Shown: in pieces, positions 1-9,974 of the stretch
Numbering within the stretch: position 1 is the first letter of the stretch
Layout of the letters: each line of letters opens with the position of its first letter
Origin: Beverwykella pulmonaria
Taxonomy: Eukaryota > Ascomycota > Dothideomycetes > Pleosporales > Melanommataceae
NCBI GenBank assembly: GCA_001599595.1
Contig: BCHH01000002.1
Span: 4,750,055 to 4,814,054, forward strand
Direction: 5' to 3'
DNA: 64,000 nt
The notes under the pieces: model-generated
What the model was told of the DNA's origin: nothing
The model's input: the letters and a program-made list of their open reading frames with translations, nothing else
Databases searched by the model: none
Position numbers and translations under genes: made by a program

Positions 1-2313
1 TCTTAGCCGCTATAGGACGAGGCGAGAGGCCAAACATCCCAAGCCGAGGGATTACCATGCGTCCCTGAGCTACGCCGCAATCACGAACCAAATATATATG
101 CAAAAAAAAGAGAGCAATATCATGCCGGTAATGCCGCAATATAATGCAATTTGCGGAAATTAACTCTTGCTGCAAGATTCCATGCCAGTGCGTTTTTCAG
201 TAATTAGGAAGTTGGATCCAGAACTGAGCTAGAGCGCTAGGTGTGAAACTCTTCTAAATTCCCTTGGCAGCCAGCTTTTCGAGTCAGCAGATGGTATACT
301 CGGGGCTGGACGTACCAAGAGTTTCTTGCCCTTCAAGCAGTATAATTCTTCTCCCAGTAAGGCAGGCGATTTTGCGATAAATGTTCCCTAAAGCAACCAA
401 TTCATGATATAACAAATATTTTTGAGCCGCGCTTCAAGGAGACTTTTTATCTCCGTTCGATGTTGATGAGTGATTGCGAGGGGTATTCTACCTTGAGGCC
501 AAATGTGAAGAAGATAAAGCATACTTATTGCTAGACATTCTTAATTTTTGCGTGCTCCCTATTTATAGCGCAGGGACGACAAGTGCACTCACTCGGCTTA
601 TGGATGAGTTCCGTAAGATACATCAATGTGTCCAAGATTTTCGCCTTCCTGATCCCAGCGATGACAAGAAACGTATTGAGGAACCCAAGGGTGGCCTGCT
701 GGAGGACTCATCACTAGATTCTCCATGTTGTGGTGAGACGAAGTTTGATAGAGAGATAGACGTTCTATTATTTTGGTTCTACAGACGAGCTACCGAAGAA
801 GTATCTATAGTTTTGCCAAGTACGCTAGGAGCCTGCCGAGATAGTGAACGCAAACACAGAGGTAACTCGACATGTGACGCACGTGCCGGGCTACAGACTC
901 GCTAGGCGTCGTCGCGTATTGCGTCTTCGTATGTTGCGTCGGTGCGGATGGAGCTCGACGGAGTGAGGAGTTACTGGAGAAGATTTTAGGATTAGGGTTA
1001 AGGCACATAAGAAACAGAGGGTGAACTTATTTATAGAGTAGCAGGCAATGGTTGGCTCTACAGTATGTTCTTGATATTTTCTCTTGGGTAGGAATGTACG
1101 TAGGTAGTAACGTTATTTAGCTTTCGCCTAATTCGTAAGGAAATAAATCTAGCTAGAAAGGGTTAGGCTTAGCTTCACAACCGATCGCCACCGCCTACAT
1201 CACCGCCCACGACATCACACATCATACCTCCCGTGTTGCTTTATCATTTATTGTTCATGCCTCTAAAACACACACAATCCAAAGACATGCATGACAGTCG
1301 TACATCGCCCCAGAAGCATCTGCGGCTCCTGACCCCCGTAGCATTCTCGTCTCCGCCCGCCGAAGTTTCCCCTCGATTCACCCTGACTCGCGAGAACTTG
1401 CAGCGCTGGGAGTTCTCGCAGTCTTTGATGCACGCCGCCAGCCGGTTGTCCCTAACCCGCGGACCCACATACAAAATTTATGCCTGCAATCACAGTAATC
1501 CGCGCCCCGAACTGAGCAATTCCTTTGGTACCTGTCTCCCTGTACGCTTAACCCTTTAAGAAAGTTCTGCACTGCTTGAGCAGTAACTTTTGCCGCCGAA
1601 GTAGTGCGAACATGCTGTGCGCAAGCCTCCTTTCCCTTAGCTACTCTCTATTGTGTTGAGTTTAACGTAGGGTTCAAAGTTCGTATCCACGATTTCGTGA
1701 TCCGAAATTACTTTCAACTAACACCTTTTTCAAATCCATTCATATCGTCTGGCACCATATCGACATGCTTGGTATCATTCATATATCCGAATGATATCTT
1801 GAGAACAGTATCAGCTTCCACAATCTCACTATTCCATCAAAGAGCGGCAAACCCTGTAAGCATCAAACTTTAGAATCGTCAAATTGCTAGACTAAGCGAG
1901 ATGCATCGTATGATGAGCCTGGGTACTCTTTGAGGAGAACTTGTACAATATGCAAGCAGATATAGGAAGAGGACAACAGAAATAAGTTAGGCTCAGAAAG
2001 TCCCGCTGTGTCTGATATACTTCTAAGCCCTGTTGTGTTCCTCAGAGTGGTAACAATCTAGATCGCCATTCCTCTTTTTACAACCAACGATACATTCCAA
2101 GCTGAGTTTTTTTTCTAATAGCAATGTTTCAGTCTCATCTTCCAAGGTTTTCTGTCCTACGCGTCGGCCCTTGGTACGTACCACAATTTGCATAACCCTA
2201 CTGTGCCGCCCACCTACATGATGCAGGCGTCCCATCGTATATCACGCTTGCTATAAACCGGATGCCCTAACAGCGCAGCCGGCCTCGCCACAAAGGTCCT
2301 GGAGGACACCGCA
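1..2313. other. Left flank, no gene I can support
   Basis: No recognisable domain was found on either strand. The longest open frame (474-905, plus, 143 codons) has a plausible soluble composition but matches no family I know and has no obvious splice partners; another (1233-1559) is Ser/Pro rich with overlapping open frames on the opposite strand, so it is probably chance. A TATAAA occurs near 2251, upstream of the next gene. Small or fast-evolving genes may have been missed. Confidence 0.4.
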
Positions 2314-2421
2314 TTGCGTAGTAGACACATTCCCTTCTATCCATCAATCCCTCCTCAAGTGCTGGCGACCAAACTTCCCTCATCGACAATAACCTCATTT
2401 ACCTACCTTAAGGAATCTCCT

Positions 2422-4525
2422 ATGGAAACAACCTGCGGCCCTCAACATGCTATCTGCAATACTGTTAGTGGCTATCAACGCCTCACCTGGATCATCTGCG
2501 CCAGTATCTCATTACTCAGCGCTAGACATCTACTAGTAGAACAAAACATACACTACCCGCTACAGCTTTACTTCAATCAGCTTGTTGCCGCTAGTCTTAT
2601 CACATTGTGGCCGTATCAGAGATTACAAGATACTCAGGAGATGTTTCACGAAAGGTCACAGTCTCGGAGGCCTATAACTTGGGGAACAGTACTCCTGGCG
2701 GCATCAATGTGCTTCGTGTCATTGTCGATAATATGTACTTTGCAAGCGATCCTGCATTTTCAAAATCTACCGACCTTTATTATGATGACGGGAAGATTTC
2801 GCGTCTCCCAGCTATGAGTACTACAATACTGACATATACCAGATAATAGCCTTCTTCGCTGAAGGTCTGTTGCTTCTTATCGTTGGCATCTTACCGCACA
2901 CACAAGCCGAACTCCTTCGTATTAGCCTACTCGTACCAGCTTGTGCCGGTCTCCTACTCGCAGAATATCGACTCACCGTGCCAAATCTGACAGCGTCGAT
3001 CCCGGCGATGGTTCTTGCTGGAGTTGCCCGAGCTCTCTTGAAGACTGTCATCAAATATCATCCGGGGGTAGTTGCGGACAATATAAATCAAACCGGTCTA
3101 TTGATCGCCATAGAAGCACTGGTAGGCGTCATATGGGTACTGGTCTTTTGGACCGGCGATCAAATCTTCGCCTTCGATCTTATAAACACACCACTGCTCG
3201 CCATCAACGCCTTGACTTCTGCTTTGACTTTGACACTAGGAAAGTCGATGTTGCTTCCTATAGGTAATGAAGTAGCCAACATGGGTTCTCAGACTGTTGA
3301 TACTCCAGTACGTCACAGCTGGGACGCCTTGACTCTCCTCGCTCTTGCTGGCATTGTGGGTTGTCATTCGACACTATCGATACGTCGCTCGTACACGAAC
3401 GCATATCAATTCTGCTGCTTCTTGTTTGCGGTACTGTGTATCTGCGGCAAGGCTCGCTTCGATGTATTCGATGTTCAACCGCAGAGACTTTGGACTATTC
3501 AGAGCACTTACGAGCTTGTAGATGTCTACTCGGCGCCATCGGCAGAGACCAGCGATGCCATTAGCTTCGCGGAAGAGATCGATCATACTGGAATGTCGGC
3601 ATTCTTCTCAAGCTCCCGAAATAACAGGTTTTGCAGATTAATACTTGGTATCACTGTAGCCTTGCTCTGGACGGCGTACGGGATCTTGAATTTTACTGAG
3701 CGACCGGAGCGTTACAGTTCAGCCCTCCTTGATCGGGATTACGTACCACAATTACCTGTGGAGATTGTGCTAAGCATGTACAAAGAACCTGTCGATGAGG
3801 TCAGCAAGCTCATTTCCAACCTGAAGAGCATGCCAGCTCTCTCCGATGCGCACTTCACGATCTATATCAAGGATAGCGAGGCAGACAATGAGGACATCAA
3901 GCAGCGAACGGGAGCAGACCGTGTCGCCACGCTACCAAATATTGGACGAGAGGGTGAAACATACCTTAACCATATCCTCAACGAGTGGTACAATCTTGCA
4001 AGGCAAACCATCTTCTTGCAGGCCGATATACACAACTCAAGGGAGTTCTTTACTCACATAAACAACTACTACAGCCGTTTTCGGACCGGGTATCTCAGTC
4101 TTGGTTGGTCGGGCACCGTTTGTAACTGTGAGAGCTGCGGTGATAGATTGTTCTGGCGAGACAACACGCACCTTCTCCCGCAAACCTACAATCGGATAAA
4201 TACCTCGGCCACTTGTAGCAATGTCCTTCTTAGCTACAAGGGCCAGTTTATCGTCTCCGCCGCACGTATCCGTGGCATCGATAAGAACATTTACCACAGT
4301 CTATGGCAGGCCTTCGTCGACGAGAAAAGCTGGGCGCATCAACCCGAATACCTGCAAGGGCGACCAGACTCGATGATCGCGCCAGACTTTGGGTACACGA
4401 TGGAGAGAACGTGGAATTTGTTGTTTCAGTGTTCCAGCATTGATGTGGCTTGGAAGTGTCCTTCTTTGGTGAGTGGATGGCGGATCGGTGGTGATATTGG
4501 CGATTGCCAGTGTTTTGATGCCTAA
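2422..4525 (+). CDS. Multi-pass membrane protein with C-terminal DUF3431 domain
   Basis: Two exons, 2422-2802 and 2843-4525, joined in phase 0 by a very short 40-nt GT-AG intron, give about 687 residues. Residues 1-400 are a string of hydrophobic helices resembling nucleotide-sugar/drug-metabolite transporters (the early stretch contains SARHLLVE and LPTFIMMT). Residues from about 433 to the end match fungal DUF3431: IVLSMYKEP, LPNIGREGETYL, FLQADIH, and a terminal DCQCFD. The function of DUF3431 is unknown; its glycosyltransferase-like look is only a suspicion. An in-frame Met at 2314 could be an earlier start, but METTC at 2422 fits the expected N-terminus better. A GTGAGT near 4470 might be an alternative donor, but the uninterrupted frame already ends with the expected Cys-Gln-Cys tail. 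The reading frame appears intact. Confidence 0.72.
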
Positions 4526-4619
4526 TGTTTGCATTGTGTTTCAATATCTGCTGCTCGATAGGCAAGAAGAACACTTCGATGTTGAGCGCCGTTCTTAAAG
4601 TGGCTTGTATGTACGGCAG

Positions 4620-6158
4620 ATAGTCCTTGCCGCTCTCGCTTGGATGTCTTGTAGAATTCCGAGAGTGTAGACTCCCACTTTTATGTTAGCATTTGACTAG
4701 ATAGATTAAGCACACATGCATTATCTGCTACAGTACGGTTCCTTCATAGATCTTTCGCACGTCCACAAAGTCGACGCCCTTGCTTGTGCCCCTAAAGTTG
4801 CTCAGTATGCCCGCTGTTTTGGTTACCTTTCGTCTAATCTCTTCTGTGTGCGTCTTTCACTGTAGCTTGGTGTCCAGTACTAGTCCAAGATAATTACAGG
4901 TCATCTTAGGTCTCACCTCGCTATAGGCGGTCGGAATAGGTCTGTTCGTGTCGATGTGCATACATGATCTGGTAAAGTAACTCAGTTCATTGGCAAAATG
5001 TAAATTAGAATCTGGTTACTGTGGTTAACCATGGCTAGCTAGGTTAGTGAGATTTGGTGGTTAGTGAGATTACGAGAGCCTTATTTGGCGGGTCGCGATT
5101 ACCGTGATTAGCTATGATTACCATGAGCAATCTATCCTAGTATCTGGTTACCCTGATTACTTAGGTTAACTTTACTTGTTATTATAGTTTTAGGACTTTG
5201 TGTCACAAATATATATATATTGTTCTATACACATGTTCCTTTTGGTTGTCATGGCGTTGTAGTGTAGTGCAACGTCTTGACACCTCAGTCCCTGCCACGC
5301 TCATACCACAAGCCTTCCACGCCAATGTGCCACCTAATGCCTTCAATGTTTTCCAAATACTCCTAACATCCTCAACACCTGCCATAACCGCCATACAACC
5401 ATTATGCCTGCTGTTCAATGCTGCTATTCTATAGTAGCGTTGCTTCCCAAGTCTCCTAGAATTAACGTCCTAGCAATTCCTATCTGTCCAGGTTCACTGT
5501 GTGACGCCTTATGCTGTGTACATTAGCTGTGTTATACTCTTGCTTACAGTACAATAGGTCTCCTTAACTCACGTGCTATACAATTGCTGTGTCTAGAACC
5601 TAAGTATGCCCCTGTTGCGCGCCTGCCTGTTAGTGTTGCTACAAGAGGCTATTAGTAGTCTGTGATTAGGGCTTAATTAGCTATTGAAGGCTAGAGATAC
5701 AATCTTAGGTACAATATTACAAGACGTTGCGGAAGGAGCTCAACCAGAGGTCCTATGTGTTCAATAAGTACTCAGTATGGTTTGTGCGTTAGGGGTCTGA
5801 TTCGTGCGCCAGGGGTCTGATCCGTGCACCAGGGGTCTGATTCGTGTACATTCCAGGTTAGGCTAGTTGCCGAGCTTGTTGTTCGGAGGGTACAGTGCAT
5901 GGTTTGTACGATTTGTATGGTTTGTCTGGTAACCAGTGGTTAACCATGGTTAGTACATGGTTTGGGAAATTTAACCGAATTCCCGATGTTGGAACTTGTC
6001 TGGCGTGAAGATGGAGGCGTGGGTGTTAGTTTAGCGCTGTGCTTTCTCCAGAGTTCTACCGAGTATGTCGCACGTCTTCTCTATTATGTCTCCTGATGCG
6101 AGGATGGCTATGTCGTCTATATATCCTATTGACAAAATGTCTGCATCTTGGCTGCATT
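4620..6158 (-). mobile_element. LINE (Tad-like) reverse transcriptase relic, split by a DNA element
   Basis: On the minus strand, 6158-5989 encodes the reverse-transcriptase active site (GYIDDIAILASG) followed by CDILGRTLEKAQR and a PDKFQ segment. After the 1-kb element the same frame resumes at 4987 with LSYFTRS, then YLGLVLDTKLQ, EEIRRKVTKTAGILSN and VRKIYEGTVL, the thumb/connection region of Tad-type LINEs. Stops sit where Trp or Gln codons are expected (TGA after DTKLQ, TAG after EGTVL), as C:G to T:A decay would produce. Both ends are truncated; no endonuclease or 3' tail is visible. Confidence 0.75.
4988..5988. mobile_element. 1-kb non-autonomous DNA element, copy 1
   Basis: This 1001-bp unit begins CATTGGCAAAATG and ends AATTCCCGATG, so its termini are imperfect inverted repeats of the type CATCGG...CCGATG. 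Subterminal zones are rich in GGTTAACC/GGTTACC words at the left and repeated GGTTTGTA words at the right. It interrupts the LINE relic; TT at 4986-4987 and 5989-5990 is the apparent 2-bp target duplication, and removing the element with one TT restores the Phe-Gln-Leu codons of the LINE. It has no long open frame. Two more copies lie at 38076-39070 and 48493-49885. Confidence 0.8.
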
Positions 6159-6704
6159 AGTTTATGAGGTCAGCATTGTAAAGGAAGTTAAGAAGCTTGG
6201 ATTCCGAACACACACACAGAAAGTGACACGTAATAATGCTAGAATTAAGGCTAAGGGCCCGCAGTTCATGCCTCCATGGGGAATGAGTTATGTTAACTGC
6301 GGGGTATAAGAGAGGACAAACAAGGAGAGAAGCCAACTGCCAACTAACAAGCGGGGTTGAGAAGAGATAGCACTTACCCACAGCCACGGCTTCCCCCCTA
6401 AGGCCATCTTTCCGCCGAGCACGGACTGCACCTTCCGTTACTCCGTCGTGCGCCCCTTGCGGTGTGAAATGTCCAACCCTCCATCGAACTACTCTCGCTT
6501 AGCCGCGTCGACACTTCCGCCAAACCCTAGTTCTCCATCTCTTCAGCGCTGCCGCACTTGACAGACCATTTTAATTAACACTCACCGCCAAGTGTCTGCC
6601 GTCGGCTTCGACAAGCACTCCATATACGCCAGTCCCACATCCATCGGTGCCTATCACCTGAGCTGTACACCGGATTTAGCTCCAAGCGACAGCCTTCACG
6701 CTTC
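6159..6704. other. Gap between LINE relic and membrane-protein gene
   Basis: No coding signal was found. Part of this stretch (from about 6400) probably serves as the promoter and 5' region of the gene at 6705; it is C-rich with CT blocks, as is common in fungal leaders. Confidence 0.35.
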
Positions 6705-7367
6705 ATGCCCCCCGAGATCTCTGTTTACAAGCTGTATTGGCTCAGCCGGCTGCGCTTAGCTCTGCGACCCCTAATAATTGTGCTCAGCGGCGGTGTGGCT
6801 GTGATGCTGGTGCACACGCTGCACGTTTACCGTGGATCCACGTATGTAGACCTGCGGAAGGCCGAGCTGCCTATAACGTGGCCTGCACATACTAATCTTG
6901 CGCCAACGCTGATCCTGTTCTCTATTGCGTCCGCCAATCTCTTCGTGTCAGTCACTATCATTTCTGGGCCCTTTTACAAAGTTTTTCCGGCAGTGCTCAC
7001 AGAATATCTATGAGATAGTTGCTGGCAGTTTAGAGTTATCTTGTGGGCTACAGCGCTTGTGGCATTTAACCTCCTTTACAGGGCTAGCAAAGCGAGCCTA
7101 CGCCGGTACGCATTCACAAACGAGAATGCCATAACTAATAGCCGCTACCAATATCGCGCTGTGTGCGAGGAGCAGGTAAGATAGTAAATTAGCCTTAGGA
7201 CTCACATGCTAGCGCGCCACCAGGGAGTCGCATTCTATCTGGCAATAGGCGCCGCCTCAACTGAAGTCTTTACTCTTGGTACCCTAGCCGTCTCTGTTAC
7301 CCTCTCCGCAAAGCACAAATCGCCCAGACGAAGAACAATTTGGCCCGCATATCCTGGCGTTGCATAG
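6705..7367 (+). pseudogene. Four-helix membrane protein gene with one in-frame stop
   Basis: Two exons, 6705-7175 and 7224-7367 (48-nt GTAAGA...CCACCAG intron, phase 0), would give 204 residues with four hydrophobic segments: LRPLIIVLSGGVAVMLVHTL, a second around SIASANLFVSVTIISG, a third around VILWATALVAFNLLY, and a fourth around YLAIGAASTEVFTLGTLAV. The frame is continuous except for one TGA at 7011-7013, where an Arg CGA would fit (a single C-to-T change). The layout resembles fungal MARVEL-like four-pass proteins, but I cannot name the family. It is either a freshly disabled gene or a sequencing/allelic difference. Confidence 0.5.
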
Positions 7368-8549
7368 TTATCATCTCACGGTTCACGATACCTCAGACTC
7401 GATGGGAGGCTTGAGCTTGAAGCTCACAACCACTATGGGCCTTACTCGTACTGCGAAAAAGAAGTACACTAGTCATTCTGTCACAATCACAACGAATATA
7501 CCCGATTTGAGCTCGAAGTTGAAATACAAACATCACAAATCACGCATTCGTCTGCCTCTCTTCTGATTCCTGTACTTCCTCGACGTCGCGCCGCTCATAT
7601 CAAGAAGAATTGACCAGGGGTGGTGCGAATCTGCTCTTAGCGCTACCACTACATTCTGGGAGGATAAATTTAATAGGCACCTTCCGTCAAACACTGCTAC
7701 TGCTCTAGAAGCAATGCCTCTACCGCCGAAGAAGAAGAATAATCAGCTTGTGTTATTATGAAAGAAAGGAAGGTAATTACTGCAGAGGAACAGGACGATG
7801 AAGATTTTCGGACGTCTATAGCGGCTCTTACCTTATGTATTAAATGCACTACAATGATGGTGCCGTTCAGAGGAGAGGTAGTAGTATCGAGCTTAGCTAC
7901 ATGGCTATTGCCATTCTATCTATCCTAGCAGAGTCATCGGAGAAAGAACCGGTATTAACAGGCGCTAGAAGTCATGTTCATGGGATAGGCTTCGTTCACG
8001 GTGTCATACCATCGAGAAGATTGAAGGCATCGGCAATTAGCTGAGAGCAGCATATGAAACAACAGCGGCCAATAGGAAATATCTTCCAATGGAGGTAGAC
8101 GCAGAGCATGAAGGTGAGGATGATGATAATGGTCTAAATATTATTGAATGTGAATAGAGTATGTAAGTATGATTAACAAATATCTAGTTATCTCGTTCGT
8201 TGTCCCCTGACAACGGTTATCTAGAACCTCACATCATTATCGCGGTTCTCGTCATAGGCCTCAAGTATAACGTTTATAACGAATTGCTTGTGTAGGATGG
8301 TGGGAGGAGTTCTCTGGTTTGCGGAAACCTCTGTTCTCCTCGTTGATACCAAAAACGGCGAAGCCCACCACAATACTATCGTAGATATTGCCCCTTAGAG
8401 ACAATGATCGAGCAGGTAGATACAGAGATCTCGGTGTAGAACAGCAGTGCAATCTTGACGGCGCACCTAGCAGCCGTTGACGCGATACTGGTCTAATACA
8501 TTGACATTATCCTGCTCGACTGAAGTATCAGTTACAGCCTTTTGACCCC
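7368..8549. other. Degenerate stretch, possible transposase relic
   Basis: No intact gene. Around 7700-8160 short plus-strand frames contain a Pro/Lys-rich block, an acidic EEQDDED block and a terminal EGEDDDNGLNIIE segment, broken by stops and reminiscent of the C-terminal tails of fungal DNA transposases. The match is too weak to assign a family. Confidence 0.25.
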
Positions 8550-9395
8550 CTACTGCAACACCGCCGCACCCCAGCTGTTACTCCTTACTCCACTTCACCT
8601 ACAACCACGCCGCAACAACTTCGCAAACACTCCTACGCTGCATGAACCCCTGCTGTTCCGGGTCTGGGGAAGGAGTGAGAGCGGCACACTCTAGAGTCAT
8701 ATTAGCACCATTTCTGCTCCTCACTCCACCGCACACACCTACAAACACGCCGCAGCCACTCTGTAACCACTCCTACGCTGCACGGACCCCTGCTGCTCCT
8801 GACCGGGTGAAAGAATAGAAGCGGCACACTCTAGAGCGTCATATCGGCATCATTTCTGCTCCTTACCCCGCTGCACGCATCTACAACCACGCCGCAACCA
8901 CTTCTACGCTGTACGTACCCCTGATGCTCCGGGTTGGGTGAAAAAATAGAAACGGCACACTCTAGAGCGTCATATCAACACCATTTCTGCTCCTCAATCT
9001 ACTGCACGCACCTACAACCACGCCGCAACTACTCCTACGCTGCACACCCCTCTTCTGCTCTGGGCTGAGTGGAACAGTAGAAGCGGTACACTCTAGAGCG
9101 TCATATCAGTACCATTTCTACTCCTCACTCTACCGCACGCACCTACAACCACGCCGCAACCACTCCTACGCTGTACGCACCCCTGATGCTCCGGGTTGGG
9201 TGAACGAGTGGAAGCGGCACACTCTAGAGCGTCGTATTAGCACCATTTCTGCTTCTCACTCCACCGCACGCACCTACAACCACGCCGCAGCCACTCTGTA
9301 ACCACTCCTACGCTGCACGCACCTCCGCTGCTCCTGACCGAGTGAGAAAGTAGAAGTGGCACACTATAGAGCGTCATACCGGCATTATTTCCTCT
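8550..9395. repeat. Tandem array of six units of about 130-143 bp
   Basis: Six imperfect head-to-tail units recur at 8681, 8821, 8952, 9083, 9213 and 9356 (positions of the shared GCGGCACACT block), giving spacings of 140, 131, 131, 130 and 143 bp. Each unit contains ACCACGCCGCAACCACTCC, a CTGCTGCTCC-like block and CTCTAGAGCGTCATAT. The array ends about 30 bp before the TATA box of the secreted-protein gene at 9546, so it occupies that gene's upstream region. Confidence 0.85.
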
Positions 9396-9426
9396 CTGCT
9401 GGGTTGGAACGGACTGAAAGGACCTC

Positions 9427-9435
9427 TATATAAAG
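9427..9435 (+). promoter_or_regulatory. TATA box of the small secreted protein gene
   Basis: TATATAAAG lies 111 bp upstream of the start codon at 9546, at the end of the tandem array and ahead of a pyrimidine-rich leader. Spacing and sequence fit a strong fungal core promoter. Confidence 0.6.
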
Positions 9436-9545
9436 GCCTCTCCATCTTCCCCATTTCCTAATAGTCTTTTAACCACTACCAACCAGAGCTTCCCAAACAC
9501 TTTACATTACTGTCCCTCTTCAGAAGCGTTTTGCACTACTCCATT

Positions 9546-9974
9546 ATGAAACTCCACACGCTCCTCGCTATCATTGCGCCGGCCATCGCTACTGTCCAAG
9601 CTGGGTGTTTCAGTGATGGCCCGACATGGATTCCCACCAAAACCATAGCAAACACTATGGTCGATCAGATCTGTAACTCGAATGGCGTCTCTGGTTACTT
9701 CACTTCAGGCCAGACCAAAAGTCGGTGCCTAAACATACGCGACAATGTCAAGGCCGAGTTCGAGGTCCAATGGACAGGTGGTGGCAGCCTGCCGCTCAAT
9801 GATGGGGATTGCAAGCTGCGCCTCAAGAACGAGATCAATGGTTGCAACCACGGCGGTGAGACCACTACAGCACAATGGCGCTTCAAGTAAGTACTATTGC
9901 ACTTGGCCAGAGATTAAAGACGACATACCTAACATTCACACAATAGGTCTGACCCCAATGACGGACAATGTTAG
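9546..9974 (+). CDS. Small secreted cysteine-containing protein, effector-like
   Basis: Two exons, 9546-9886 and 9947-9974, joined by a 60-nt GTAAGT...AATAG intron, give about 122 residues. The N-terminus MKLHTLLAIIAPAIATVQA is a clear signal peptide; an earlier Met at 9531 would only add five residues. The mature chain starts GCFSDGPTW and contains several Cys, an EINGCNHGGE motif, and a tail SDPNDGQC that is read only after splicing, which supports the intron. The pattern (Cys-Phe start, INGC-HGG core, DPN-x-G-x-C end) recurs in secreted fungal proteins of unknown function. The role could be at a host or competitor interface; there is no catalytic motif. Confidence 0.78.

Noticed and set aside
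1..90. tRNA-like segment on the minus strand (GTAGCTCAGGGACG, then an ATCCC/GGGAT stem)
   Set aside because: Position 33 is not T, there is no GGTTCRANTCC T-arm and no matching acceptor stem, so it is not a tRNA gene.
8550..9395. CRISPR-like array
   Set aside because: Units are 130-143 bp with no unique spacers, in a eukaryotic genome; it is a tandem repeat.
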